From assembly GCA_944548615.1 (NCBI GenBank), contig OX155980.1, forward strand, positions 59,010,533 to 59,074,532: a stretch of 64,000 bases of DNA, read 5' to 3'. The translations under genes and the position numbers were made by a program. The stretch comes from Micropterix aruncella. Taxonomy: Eukaryota > Arthropoda > Insecta > Lepidoptera > Micropterigidae. Below, piece by piece: positions 45,480 to 59,003 of this stretch (its first letter is position 1; the number at the start of each line of letters is the position of its first letter). The notes under the pieces are model-generated. The model did no database searches, was not told the origin of the DNA, and saw only the letters and a list, made by a program, of their open reading frames with translations.

Positions 45480-46118
45480 AAAACAACATATTTTTTTGTA
45501 TCCTTTCAGCAGCCATTTTATGGTAAAACTTAGAACGGGATATCATAATTAAATGCGTATACAAAGTTTCGTGTCTGCTGTTGACCGTTGAGAAGTTCCC
45601 TAGTTGGAAACCAACCCTGGGTGCCGCAGTCCCGTCTTGGTGAAACATAGAACGGGCTGTCGTAATTAAATGCATATACAATGTTGACCGATGAGGAGTT
45701 CCCTCGTAGGGAGTCAATCCTGGGTGCAGCAGCCGCGTCATGATGCAAATTTGAACGGACTATCATAACTGAATGCGTATACAAAATTTCGTGTCTGTGC
45801 TGTTGATCGTTGAGGAGTCCTCACGTCGGGAGCCAACCCTGGGTCATGCTCACCACAAAAAAATGCATTGTCATCGGAACTGAGTCAACATGTAAATTTT
45901 CAACTTCATATGATAATATTTTAGAAGTTCCCTCAATTTCTCATGGATCCTATCACCAGAACAGGATTTGGATAACAATGGGACCAATCTGGAAGTAGGT
46001 ACATATATTCTTTCTAATAAATGTAGGAGTTCTGAGGTAACAAACATAAAAAAGATACAACCGAATTGATTAACTCCTCCTTTTTTTGAAGTCGTTTAAA
46101 AAATAGGTACACATTAAA
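45480..46118 (+). repeat. VNTR-bearing element, copy 4 (A-tail end present)
   Basis: Units at about 45611, 45714 and 45833 (103 and 119 bp apart), tail GGTCATGCTCACCACAAAA, CATTGTCATCGGAACTGAGT, then TAACTCCTCCTTTTTTTGAA, GTCGTTTAAAAAATAGG, with a second A-run near 46110-46125. It has the same order as copy 2 in the opposite orientation, so copies 2 and 4 define the element from array to tail. Confidence 0.75.
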
Positions 46119-46395
46119 AAAAAAACAAAAGATAAGATAAAGAGTATTTAATTCCATTACAACCAATACAATTGTAAGGCAATGACATTAAATAAATTTA
46201 AAACTAGTTACTCAATTTAAGAATGAATCATATACAAATTACCCCAAACTATCCAATTACCAAAAACAAAGACTATAACATAACAATTGGCAACAAAACG
46301 ATTAGTAACTTTAAAAAATGTACATTAAATTAAATTGGTAGGTACGATGCTGTTTCCACCGTATTATGTTAAAATGTCGCTATGCGCATACATGT
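46119..46395. other. AT-rich intergenic
   Basis: No features recognised. Confidence 0.5.
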
Positions 46396-46564
46396 TGATT
46401 TTAGGCAGATACCCGCTGGACAGCCTACTATGTATGAAGCGAATGCAAATGTAAATCCAAATTTAGATGGGCGACAACACGGTCCCACTGGTTTTGGCAT
46501 AGCATCGCAAGGCACGGTACGGACGGCTGAAACAGAGGCAGGGCAGGAAGTTAATGAGGGTTAA
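46396..46564 (+). other. Weak candidate terminal exon
   Basis: After TTGATTTTAG (acceptor-like) a frame gives QIPAGQPTMYEANANVNPNL then GRQHGPTGFGIASQGTVRTA and EAGQEVNEG with a TAA at 46562. It has balanced, hydrophilic composition unlike the AT-rich flank. I do not recognise it and have no second line of support. Confidence 0.22.
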
Positions 46565-46873
46565 GTGTGGTTGAGTTCCGGGTGGCACGCGCCCCTGGCA
46601 TCGCAGCTATTCTAAAAGGCGGGCTATTTATTACTTTTAATTGGGCTTGCCATACCCGCTAGCTAACAGCAGTGTTAGCTGTGCGAACTTGCGATCGACA
46701 ACTTTTCAATCGATAAATCTTGGCACGCGTCGTCTTCGCTCGTAGACATCTGCTACTCTCGTGCTGCAATTTTAATGAAGAAACCACAGCTCGTTTTAAG
46801 TACGTAACCAGAATCCGACGAATGTATTAGTTTACATATGAGTCGGATAAAACTAAAAGCTACCGACATTAAT
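46565..46873. other. Intergenic
   Basis: Moderate GC sequence without a recognised feature. Confidence 0.4.
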
Positions 46874-47090
46874 TATATAGGGTGTATAATGCTCAATGCC
46901 ATACTACGTTTTGGCAGCTAGAATTGACTACGAAACGCAACGTGTAGATAGCACTCATAGTTCTAAAAATTGAATCATCCTCTTTTATTCTTAACACGTC
47001 GTTTCGGTATCCTGTCTCAATATAAAATATTTATTACTCAATATAAATTTTATTAATATAATAAACCGAATTTTGAAATCATAGATATGT
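46874..47090 (+). mobile_element. MITE family M, copy 6 (left end only)
   Basis: TTAATTATATAGGGTGTATA, ATGCTCAATGCCATACTACG, TTTTGGCAGCTAGAATTGAC, ACGAAACGCAACGTGTAGAT: the left terminus and first 200 bp of the family, then lost. Confidence 0.74.
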
Positions 47091-47650
47091 CAATTGTCTC
47101 AGTGGCAGAAACTAAGGCACACTAAACAAACTAAGGCACAAAAGTCTCAGCCCACCTGGACCCAGAAGCCCAGTCTCATGGCATCTAAGCCAGAACCAAT
47201 AAAATAAATAATTGAGGTTTGGTGCCTCTAGAGCCAGGGGCCCTCGATGCGGCCCTGTATTTAGTGGGAAGCTAGTTCGTTAGGCTCTACAGGCGGCAAA
47301 AGCGGTAGTGAAATAAATATGCTTTGTTTTTATTTTGAGGTTCCGTGAAGGGTAGCGCTTGATTGGTTTCGCTAAAGCTCCAGGAGCACGTTTTCAATGC
47401 CAATACAAGCCGTTCAAAGAATTCCCCTTTAAGAGAGACTGGGTCCGATTGCTTTTCGTCGGTGGCAAAAATAAAGTTGAAAAGTGCACTAGAACTGTTA
47501 CGAATTTCGTGGTCAAAATAATGATTCGCATTCGTACTGCGATTCTTTGCCAGATTTTGTCGACCGTATTTAGTGAATTTTGGTCGAAAATTCATATCGA
47601 TCGCAACAAAACACTATTCCATTTTTAAATGTTGACAATTGACAATGATC
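47091..47650. other. Unassigned; open frames on both strands
   Basis: Between 47287 and 47628 both strands are open for about 90-100 codons. Neither translation is recognised. It could be a decayed coding fragment. Confidence 0.3.
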
Positions 47651-49181
47651 GAATGAAATTTATTTCAAAACCGAATTGAATTTCATTTGTAAGTTTATTT
47701 ATTTACTTATTTGATAAATTAATTTTTCAGTTAGCTTATATATAACGAATACAAGATTATTTACAAAACCTATTTACACAAAATTAATTTACAATTTTAC
47801 AACGATAAGTGACAAGTAATAAATAATAATTTCAAAACGCACTTATTCCTTGCCTACTTAACAAATGTTTAGTTACTGTTGTATTTTCGTCTATTTATTC
47901 CACCCTTTTAAATTGCGAACCAAATGTCATTAAATGTTATCAAATCACATTTAATATTTAGTGAAGTAGAAAGACAATATCAGAATATTACAGATTTAGT
48001 AAATATTACTAATATTATTACCTATTATTTATTTTTAGTTTATGATATAATATTGCATATTATGATTCTTAATTTTGGGTCTATAAAAAGTATGAATAAT
48101 ATCGAAATTTAATAGCTTGCGCAATGGTTTTCAAAAATAAAGCATATAATGCTAATTTTATAAAAAATCGAAAAAGTAATAGCGCATGGTTTTGAAGTTT
48201 TAGTGCTTGCAGTGCCAGCGTTTTAGTTTACTACCATAATCACATAAAAAAGTCGAAAATTTTGTTAGAATTACCATCTGTGTCCAGTGACTTTTTCACC
48301 CCTATCGCCAAAGATCAAAACAAATGATATGGTTGAACTAAATCGTCTTCATGTGAATCTAATAAAACAAAAGACAATAAACGCCAACGGTAATAACAAA
48401 ATCTTCTTTTTCCGCATTGGCAAATGATAACAAAATTATTATTATTTTACCGCTAGATAAAAAAGGAAAAAAGTGGTGGCTGTCGAAGGAGTCTTCATCT
48501 GTATTATCAGCTGGTTCATCAGAATCCAAGTCAGAAAACAATTGAAATAAAGTAAAATACATGCATTGCAACGTCGCAACTGACGGCGCATATGCATTGC
48601 GAGTGATATTTAAAACTTTATATCTCAGAAAATAAGAGCCACATAAATAAATTAAATACAGAATATAGAGTTTCAGGCTATTCTCAAAAATATATTAATG
48701 AAAAGTTGCCAGAATTCTCTATAGAAACGCTGTTAAAGGTTGTTTGAAGAAATTTGATTTTTATTTAGGCTCAAATATGAGAGCGATCAGGTACAATGCA
48801 AACTGAGCGCATTTATAAAACAGATATTTTACTTTAGAAATCCCTTACAGTTCAAAACGCAACAGCCTATACGCGTAGTTCGCTCGAATTGGTCGATTAT
48901 AAGCGGTCGAGATTATGCGGTCCAATTTTCTGGAGTATTTAAATAATACGCAGGTAAGAATATGTTCGAAAAAGTCAATATCGACCGCCACTATTGAGGG
49001 TTGAGTCTAATCACTAATCCCAAATACGCAAGTTCAAATTCGACAACTATACTGTCGCCCGGTAGCGGCTGGCGAACGAGACGTCGCGGGCTCTTGAAAG
49101 ATGTTGGGGTTGATGACGCGTGCCTGTGGGGCGGACAGTTTTTTGCTTTTTAATGTCGAGAAAATAATAGTTCAAGTGAAG
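47651..49181. other. Intergenic, mostly AT-rich
   Basis: A minus-strand frame at 48571-48359 includes FSDLDSDEPADNTDEDSFDS, an acidic stretch like the N-terminus of some transposases, but without other support. GC-rich patch at 49055-49140 begins CTGTCGCCC and ends GGGCGGACAG, an inverted pair that may mark a tiny MITE. Confidence 0.35.
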
Positions 49182-49242
49182 TAACGCGTTTAAATAATCC
49201 CCAAAATACATTATATACATCAATGGATTTGACAGTAAAAGT
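49182..49242 (+). repeat. Dispersed 60 bp repeat, copy A
   Basis: AGTAACGCGTTTAAATAATC, CCCAAAATACATTATATACA, TCAATGGATTTGACAGTAAA is repeated at 51010-51079 with a small insertion. Confidence 0.75.
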
Positions 49243-50035
49243 TGGATTTTATGTCAAAGATGATGGCTTAATTTGACCAAATATACAGACCATTACAGAC
49301 CAAATTTGGCCGATTATAAATTTGATTTTTGTAGTGTGATTTTGGTTGTCAGTTCTTTCTCCGATCCAGAACGCCCCAACACCAATAGGCATTATTTAAC
49401 TATAGTTTTGAAACTATCAATATTATCTAATATTTTAACAGATTCTTTAAGTTGACTGTACATTTGGGATGCCAAGTCTGCGTTTGTGCAAATGTAGTTC
49501 TTACCCTCCAACCCTCGTATTTTTTATTTGCTGGCTGCGTACTTAGTCATTTCGGTGTGTATGAAATAGAAATGAGCAGCTGTTGGGCGAATATTTGCCT
49601 CATATCGAGTACATGCAATTCGGTAAACAGGTGTTCTGTACTACATCGGAGAGGTTTTTATTAATGACTTTCAATTAATGTTTCTGAGCCTTAAGAAGAG
49701 TATTAAAAGCCGACCTAGTACAAGAAATTCAACCAATTACCCGTGAACACATAAACTAAACCTAAATTCCTAAACCTTTGTTTAATCACCTGTAAAGATG
49801 CGTTTCAGAAATGTAGCGTCCGTATTGCCTCGTTCAAGCACGTCTTCAGTAACCTGACTGTGGTGATATATTCGAGGAAAATTAGAGAACGCACAAGTCT
49901 TGAGGTCTTCTAACCTAATCAACAGCTGTAAACGAACTGGTTGACAGATTGCGCCAAAACTCAAAGCGACACTTAAAATACATTGCTACTAATTAAAAGC
50001 ATTAATTTCATGGCTTGTACTTGGCATTTTCGAAC
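49243..50035. other. Intergenic
   Basis: Short open frames (49273-49455, 49452-49664 plus; 49782-49964 minus) are unrecognised. Confidence 0.4.
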
Positions 50036-50575
50036 AAACAATTTATTTATTTAAGAATTGGCTATAAAAATATAGGGAGCTGAATGGCAAAACCTTAATC
50101 TTATTCATTCAAAACCTTAATCTCATGCTTATTCGATTCTGTCACCACACTGGGACTAACCCGTTCTAGGGTGGACAGAGCTCTAATAATACAATAACGT
50201 ATTTTAACGTTTATGTAAAATCCTCAATCGTATTTCCATTAGAAAATCCACATTAAAATTGAATATAAAATTCCGTTACATAGTGACATAATTAGAATTA
50301 ACTTAAAACCATAAAAAGAGAAAAAGAAAGGTATAAGAAAGAAAACAAAAGATAAATGAAAAGAAAAAGTCGTGAGAAAAACATCAAAGATCATTAATAT
50401 GAAATTGGTGGTAAGAAATTTTAAACTTATTGTTATAATACATAGTCAAAATAAATAGAATGCATTGTCAAACCAGTATAAAAAAACAAATTTAAGAATT
50501 TTTGGTGATAAAATTCGATGTTAAAATATAATCCACATACATATTTCTATGTATGTAGTACTTAGACTAATACCT
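50036..50575 (-). repeat. LINE family J1 3' UTR, copy 3
   Basis: TTTATTTATTTAAGAATTGG, GAATGGCAAAACCTTAATC, ACTGGGACTAACCCGTTCTA, GGGTGGACAG match 1830-1975, and the following AT-rich 3' UTR matches to GATGTTAAAATATA near 50520. No coding sequence remains: an extremely 5'-truncated insertion. ACCTTAATC-type words are locally duplicated near 50090-50120. Confidence 0.78.
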
Positions 50576-51009
50576 ATGAGTTTTACTATGTTATGATTTC
50601 CAGTATTATTTATATCATTTACCGATGGCTCAGTTTGTACGATTTGATAGTGATCAAATTCTTAAATGTTTCTTCCTTGATTTTAATAATCTAAATAATC
50701 CGTAACAACTACAGATTTGCCGGGATAAAAGTTTCTGTTTACCGATAGGGAGACCATAGATTCACAATAGGGTTCCAGATCGCTAAAAAAATGCTATCGG
50801 CTGAAACAAAGCTCTCAGCGGAACGCGTTTCGTCAATATTTACCCGAACGACCGAGTGACATTACTTCTAAACTGAATATATTTGCTCATTGCTAATGGC
50901 ATGGCTACCTGGCCACTGTACTAACTATCGCACAGTGGGTTATTTTCTTTTATTATTTATGTATTTAAATGCTCAGCGTTGCAATATAAATAACGATTAT
51001 AATAATATT
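50576..51009. other. Intergenic
   Basis: No features recognised. Confidence 0.45.
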
Positions 51010-51079
51010 AGTAACGCGTTTAAATAATCCCCAAAGTATATTATACATATATACATCAATGGATTTGACAGTAAAAGTT
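51010..51079 (+). repeat. Dispersed 60 bp repeat, copy B
   Basis: Second copy of 49182-49242; followed by its own short duplication of AATGTTAAAGGTGT near 51081 and 51110. Confidence 0.75.
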
Positions 51080-52084
51080 ATAATGTTAAAGGTGTTCATC
51101 GGGTAATTTTAATGTTAAAGGTGTACATTAGGCCAATAATCACATTCACTAAGCCCGATAATCACTTAGTAATGTATTTATTGTTTTAATTTAAACTTTA
51201 AAATAGATATTAATAAAAAAATGAGACTATGAGGGTGATTGGTGTCTTTAAAGGTGGGGGGGGGGGTATTTGCGTATAATCTGTCACTATTTCGGAATCT
51301 TTCCGAAAAAAACGTTTACGGTCAGATGAAACATCAATCAATGAATCTATACAATCTATACAATCAATGAATCTATTGTTGAAAGTAGGTAACGGGTAAG
51401 CGGTGAAGAATAAGTAGTAATAACGGCGACGCTCGTGTCGCTCGCGAAGTAGCTCGCAACTGTAAATAAGCAAGCAAATACGGGCTGTCGGTTGTGCCGT
51501 TGATTAGAAGCTGCATATGAAAATTCAACGAGTACGGAATGCATGCGCCAGATTTAATTATAATATTCCTAGGAAAGGTCATGTTACTCCATTTCTTAAT
51601 AAGAATAATAAACGCGTAATCGCCGTTTTTTTATTTGGCCGGATTCGTTCAAAAAAGCTGCTCTGAAAGACCAGCTTAATAAAACAATAAGGAATATACA
51701 GCGAAACTCACTAATATTATCTACTCGTGACGGGATCGCTGCTCATAATCCCATGTCCCATAATCCCATAATCCCATAATCCAATGAAGACAGACTGTGG
51801 AAAGTCTTCATTGAAAGGTTGATTCAGCTACGCATAACTTGATAAAGATACGCGTTCTCCATAACTTCTAATCGCGTGATCTGTATATGACAGCTGTCAA
51901 CAATTAATCACCGTACTACTTGCACAAATAATATGGCGGCAAATTCAATTCCGGCGCTCTTGTTGAAACATTTGTTGTACCTATATTGAAAGATTTCTAA
52001 CCTAACCATAGAATTCATTGAATGATTGATTTCTAAAATGACGTCATTGACCGGTGTTATCCATTAAAGCTTTTTGCATTTAGC
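51080..52084. other. Intergenic with simple repeats and a hairpin
   Basis: Poly-G run at 51256-51267, tandem CCCATAAT words at about 51757-51780, and a perfect 9 bp stem AATGAAGAC/GTCTTCATT with 12 base loop at 51783-51812. No coding match. Confidence 0.5.
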
Positions 52085-52465
52085 ACAGCAGTTAAAGCAA
52101 AAGTGTACTATCCAAAACTGCAAACAATAATGGAGAAGCTTTCGATTAAATAACCGAATCTGCTCAATCGCTTTTACCACTGCTTCTACAGGATAACACA
52201 AAATTAGATTAACCAGAGCAAATAGTTGCAAACTTGCAGGACTTGCAAGTGGAGACACTTCGCCACTTATTTAATTCGCCAGACCTTGTTCCAACAGATT
52301 TCCACGTATTTCGGAATTTGGATAGTTTTTTAGACGAGAAAAATATCAACATCGACTATCAATGTGATGACTCTCCACGTGAGTAGATACGTTAACCAAC
52401 TCCCATCAACGAGAAAAAACTGCTAGATAATAGGGGTTAATATTTTGAATAACTAAATATAAATT
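52085..52465 (+). pseudogene. Second mariner transposase C-terminal relic
   Basis: Translations in two frames give IMEKLSIK, PNLLNRF, then LLQDNTKLD (relic of HQDNARPH, second catalytic Asp kept), VANLQDLQVETLRHLFNSPD and LVPTDFHVFRNLDSFLDEKN, which carries the family SPDLAPTD motif with the last Asp present. VNQLPS near 52395 is the relic of the C-terminal block. At least one frameshift near 52180 and several stops are present. The family differs from the mariner at 14676: here the motif is TDFHVFRNL rather than CDFFLFPKL. Inactive, no terminal repeats found. Confidence 0.78.
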
Positions 52466-52691
52466 TTTCTTATAAAATTTCTGGCGATAACTATCCGTCA
52501 GAGTATGGACCTAACTGAAACAATTAATAAAGAAAGACCCCAAAAAGCATATGTCTGTCTGTTTGATCGAGATAAACTTACGAACAGCTGTACGGTTTTT
52601 AATTTAATTTACATCGTGGTCCGGCCATTTTTCGAGGAAGGTTAAACCGTAAAGAATGTTATTAACTGTAATAAAGGCCCTTATAGCGCCT
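52466..52691. other. Spacer
   Basis: No features recognised. Confidence 0.45.
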
Positions 52692-53122
52692 AAGACCTAC
52701 AGCGCCCGATCCGTGCCGCCTATACGATCCTTGAACGCATCTTGAGAACGGATCGTTGGATCGGATCGCAAGGATCTTTACACTGGCTCCGATCCGTTCT
52801 ACGATACATAGCCATTCATTCTACTTCAAGATCTTAATCTTTATAATCCGGGTGATTGGTATTATACAACACAGGATATTGACGCACAGCGTCAATAAAA
52901 ATAAAAATATCCGCCATCTTGAAAGCGCCATGTTGCTACTGCGATCACTGTCTCAGGAGACAAAAGATCGCACGAGTGGCGTGCGATCACTTGAACGCGT
53001 TGCGTTCTACCGCAGGCAGTGGGAAAGCATACACGGGCAGCTATTGGTTACAGAGAACGCATGCGTTCAGATCTCATCGTCAGATCGTATCGGCGGTACG
53101 GATCGGGGGCTGTGGGTAAAGG
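52692..53122. mobile_element. GATC-rich MITE with ~38 bp terminal inverted repeats
   Basis: Left end ACCTACAGCGCCCGATCCGT then GCCGCCTATACGATC; right end in reverse complement ACCCACAGCCCCCGATCCGT then ACCGCCGATACGATC. About 430 bp, with many GATC words (GGATCGTTGGATCGGATCGC near 52748). The long open frame across it is a by-product of composition. Superfamily not determined. Confidence 0.72.
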
Positions 53123-53154
53123 TAGTAAAAACACATTGTTATAAACAAGCTTTT

Positions 53155-53710
53155 ATTAAAATCCTCTGTTCCGAGCCAACCCTGGGTGCATTAGTCATGT
53201 CATAGTAAAACTTAGAACGGGCTATCTTAATTGCGTGTTATAAGGAATTTCGTATTTGTGCTGTTGACCGTTGAGGGGTTCCCTCGTTGTAAGGCAACCC
53301 TGGATGCAGCAGCCCTGTTGCGGTGAAACTTAGAACGGGCTTTCATAATTGAATGCGTACACTAAGTTTCGTTTCTGTGCTGTTGACCTGTGATGAGTCC
53401 CCTCGTTGGGAGCAAACCTTGCTCGCAGCAGCCATGTCATGGTAAAATGTAGAACAGGCTATCATAATTAAATGCGTATACAAAATTGTGTGTCTGTGCT
53501 GTTGGCCGTGGAAGAGTAGCCACGTCAGGAGCCGATCCTGGGTGTAGAATCCATAGGATTCTTATCATAGTGGACCTTTTGTTAGTGGTTCTAATTCAGA
53601 TTGCAAGATTTGACTTAAACAAACTAACATACATACATTGCAACACTAACACTAATAACAAATAATACTAACAAACATTGCAATGTAAATAAAAGCTTGT
53701 AAAAAGGGAC
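53155..53710 (+). repeat. VNTR-bearing element, copy 5
   Basis: Units start at 53175, 53294, 53412 and 53531, spaced 119, 118 and 119 bp: the cleanest array of the family. It begins after AAACAAGCTTTTATTAAAAT, the same end word inverted in copy 3, and closes with AAATAAAAGCTTGTAAAAAG near 53690-53709. The GAAGTCGG tail of copies 2 and 4 is absent. Confidence 0.78.
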
Positions 53711-54666
53711 TAATCCGTGACGAGTACAGAAAACGCACACGTTCGATTTTTAAACTTTAATAGAAACTAAAGAGATGACGTATAGTATATATTTATTAAA
53801 ATTTCTACTTGGAAATCGATATCGGTGGGTCGGCTGTGCTTATTTCAAAGTGGTACTGGACTTGTATAAAACAACGTCTGAATGTAAAATAATGAAACCC
53901 TAAATATTAAAATTGATTTTATCAACAACATTAAAATCAAAACTATTTTTGTAATAGCTGTTAATCCTTACATAAATATATTTTTTAATTATCTGAGGCA
54001 TCTAATGTAGATAGAAAATGTCCTTTATTACACGACTGTCCAACAAAAGAGGAGCGTAATGTGTTCAGGGTTCATCTATGTATGTTTTCTGAGTTATTGT
54101 CATTGGTTGAGCAGTTATCTGCGTTGAAAACCTGTTACGTTCTGGCAACAGGTTGGAGGTTACTCAGCCAATATAGTACAAAGAAATGTTTATAAAACAT
54201 CTACTGAAAAAAAATGGAATATTGCCAATATTAAAAAAAAAATACCCATCCCAGTTAGCTAATAAATGTGTTCGTATTTTTAATATTAGAGTATTCAAAA
54301 TTTTTGATAGGAATTCATCGATCTTAAAAAATGGTCATCCCGATCAATAAATTTTAAACTCTTTCTGGGTGACACTGAGCATAATATACCTAACAAATTG
54401 TTTGCTTGGTCTGTGCGTAGTGAGATACCGTGTGCGCCGCTGCGTGTCGCGCCGTGTCGCCTCGCTCGCCACCGTTTTGTACGCAATACAAATTATTTGT
54501 TCCCGCTGCTGCTGAGCATTTTTTCCATGTTTAATTTGTTAATGTTTTGGGCGACTGAAATATTAACGGTTCTGTTTGTGGGCCGGCGGATATGTAATCG
54601 AACGACCGATGGACGTGTCCCACACGCTAGACCCATCAAACAGCGTCAACTCATGGAGGCTGTGTA
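53711..54666. other. Intergenic
   Basis: AT-rich to about 54390, then GC-richer to 54660 with overlapping frames on both strands (54398-54667 plus, 54486-54295 minus) that I do not recognise. Confidence 0.4.
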
Positions 54667-54715
54667 GGGTAGACCGGGAACACTAGAAACCAGGGGACAA
54701 TTGAAACAAAACACA
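54667..54715 (+). repeat. Possible single terminus of a pogo-type element
   Basis: TAGGGTAGACCGGGAACACT then AGAAACCAGGGGACAATTGA resembles the terminal-repeat style of insect pogo-like transposons. No matching inverted end is seen to the right, so only a weak call. Confidence 0.3.
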
Positions 54716-56179
54716 ACATACTTAGAAATCTAATGTTCTCCATACAACCGATTATTTGATGTATCGCGTCACGTCACGAGGAACTCTCTCCAATCTCCCA
54801 TCATTCATTTGTGCCAGTACACAGCAGTTGCACGTCTAGTGCGAAAACTTGTTTAGATTTTTTTTCCTGTTCACTAAAAATGGGACTAAATCATTATAAA
54901 ATGAAATGCTGATTTTTGGATTTCATCAAATTGTTTTTCTTAGCTGGAAATGTATAAATGTTTGCTGTCGAGGTTTAACAATATATTGGTTTTCGTTTTA
55001 AACTTCAGCATTCCTTAATTCTGTTTTTTTTTAAATTTATATCATTTAAGCCTAGCAATTATCAATTTTAGAATGCATTGAATAGGCATAGCGATAGCTT
55101 AGTTTCTGCAGCTCAATTCTGTAATTTTTATTTAAAACCTCGTTTACATAGAAAATGCGCAATTAAAAACCCAGAAAAAAATTGAGCAAACTTATGATGA
55201 GTGGCTTCATGGTCATTGATAGTCGTTAGTTATGTCGAAAAACTTTTATATTCGCAATTGAAAATCATACTTATCACATTACCACAGCGAAAAAATATTC
55301 AAAATTTGGCCAAAAGTATAAAAGTTTTTAAAAAATAATTAGGGGGTTTTTTAAAAATAATTAGTACCTATATGAAATCCTGAAGAAGTGTATACCCATG
55401 TATTTTGATTATTTTGTATATACGACGTTAGAATATGTATGTAAATCCTTGCGGCATTTTAGTCCCAATTTTTTAAGACATCCTAATATTTCGTAGAAGT
55501 AAAATAATTATCATCAAACATAGACACCTCTCTAGGATTTAATATATTTTTGGTCTCTCTTCTTACACTCTGTTTAAATTTTGTATTCCTTCTAACTAAG
55601 AATATGGTTTCACCTTGTTTCACCATTTTAACTAAGAATATGGTTTGCCGATTGACTATTTGTCGATTTATCAAGTTACGAGGTATGTAAAACACGAGGT
55701 ACGTAAAAAGTGAAAGTCTTGGTTTCGAGCAGAATTTAGGTTTTGAATTTTAACCGGATCTTCACGTTTTGAGAATCTGGAAATCAAAAAAGTGATTTCT
55801 GGAAAATGTATGTCTCTGTGTGCGTATGCGTCTGTGTTTCTGTGCGCGTATGCAATGTTTTCTAGAAACCACACGACTAATTAGGATCAAAATTACTTTG
55901 TATTGTATTAACTTTTATTTTTCTTTTGTCGTATGATGTAGGAATATGGATAGGTACTTATATTTATTGAAATAAATGTAAGAATGCTAATGGCTTTATT
56001 ATTTGTACAACCTTTAATGTTTTCTTTAATTATAGTATGTACGTTTTAAGTTCTTCACATAAAAAAAAAAAAGGTTTTTGACCGAGGGGTGGTTGTTATA
56101 CCCTTAACCCCTTAATGACGTAGCTAAAGGAATGAAAAAACGAGAACCCACTGTTACAGTGTGTGCAAATGCATTATAG
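54716..56179. other. AT-rich intergenic
   Basis: The word CTAAGAATATGGTTT occurs twice near 55597 and 55631 (local 36 bp duplication). Open frames at 55483-55874 (minus) are unrecognised. Confidence 0.45.
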
Positions 56180-56705
56180 CGGAAATGGATTGTGCTCGAA
56201 ATTGATGATATAACCAATTCTAGTTTAAATGGCTCGATTGATTGTCCTGAACTACTATCTAAAATATCTCTCCGCACTCCTAGCCGGGCACTTAGAAATA
56301 GGGCACCTCTTCATGTACCTGGCTTTAAAACCAAATACAGGCGTAATTCTTATTTTATTAGGGTACGCGAAACTTTCAATACGGAATGCTGACATTGATA
56401 TTGACCCCTTTTTCACGAATATAAATACTATAAGGAAGCAGGTTGTAGGGCGATTTTGTGATGACCAGGCTTAGCATTTTCTTCTTTTATTACAGTCTTG
56501 TTTATGTCAACATGTTTTCTACTGTACAATTTAGTATCTTCTTGTTTAACATCTTCTCTATGCTTAATATCAGTTCTAAATGCACGTTATTATTATTGTC
56601 ATTATCAGTGGTAACTTGTAAATGGCTCTAAACTTCCTATTTTTGTTCACTACAAAATTATTGGCTGTAAGTTATCCTTAAGAAAATAAAACAAAATGAA
56701 ATAAA
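56180..56705 (+). pseudogene. LINE pol C-terminus and 3' UTR, family J7
   Basis: Frame 56192-56392 reads LLSKISLRTPSRALRNRAPL then HVPGFKTKYRRNSYFIRVRE and FNTEC, resembling the last segment of jockey-type pol proteins (pattern of F/Y-hydrophobic, P-R, Arg-rich, then a conserved TNY block). The frame shifts near 56393 to DIDIDPFFTNINTIRKQVVG and stops near 56474. A 3' region with AATAAAACAAAATGAAATAA near 56685-56705 is a plausible end. Only C-terminal similarity, so medium confidence. Confidence 0.5.

Positions 56706-59003
<2,298 letters not shown>

Noticed and set aside
48359..48571. Acidic frame as a piggyBac transposase N-terminus
   Set aside because: Only a short Asp/Ser stretch, no catalytic block or TTAA-flanked ends.
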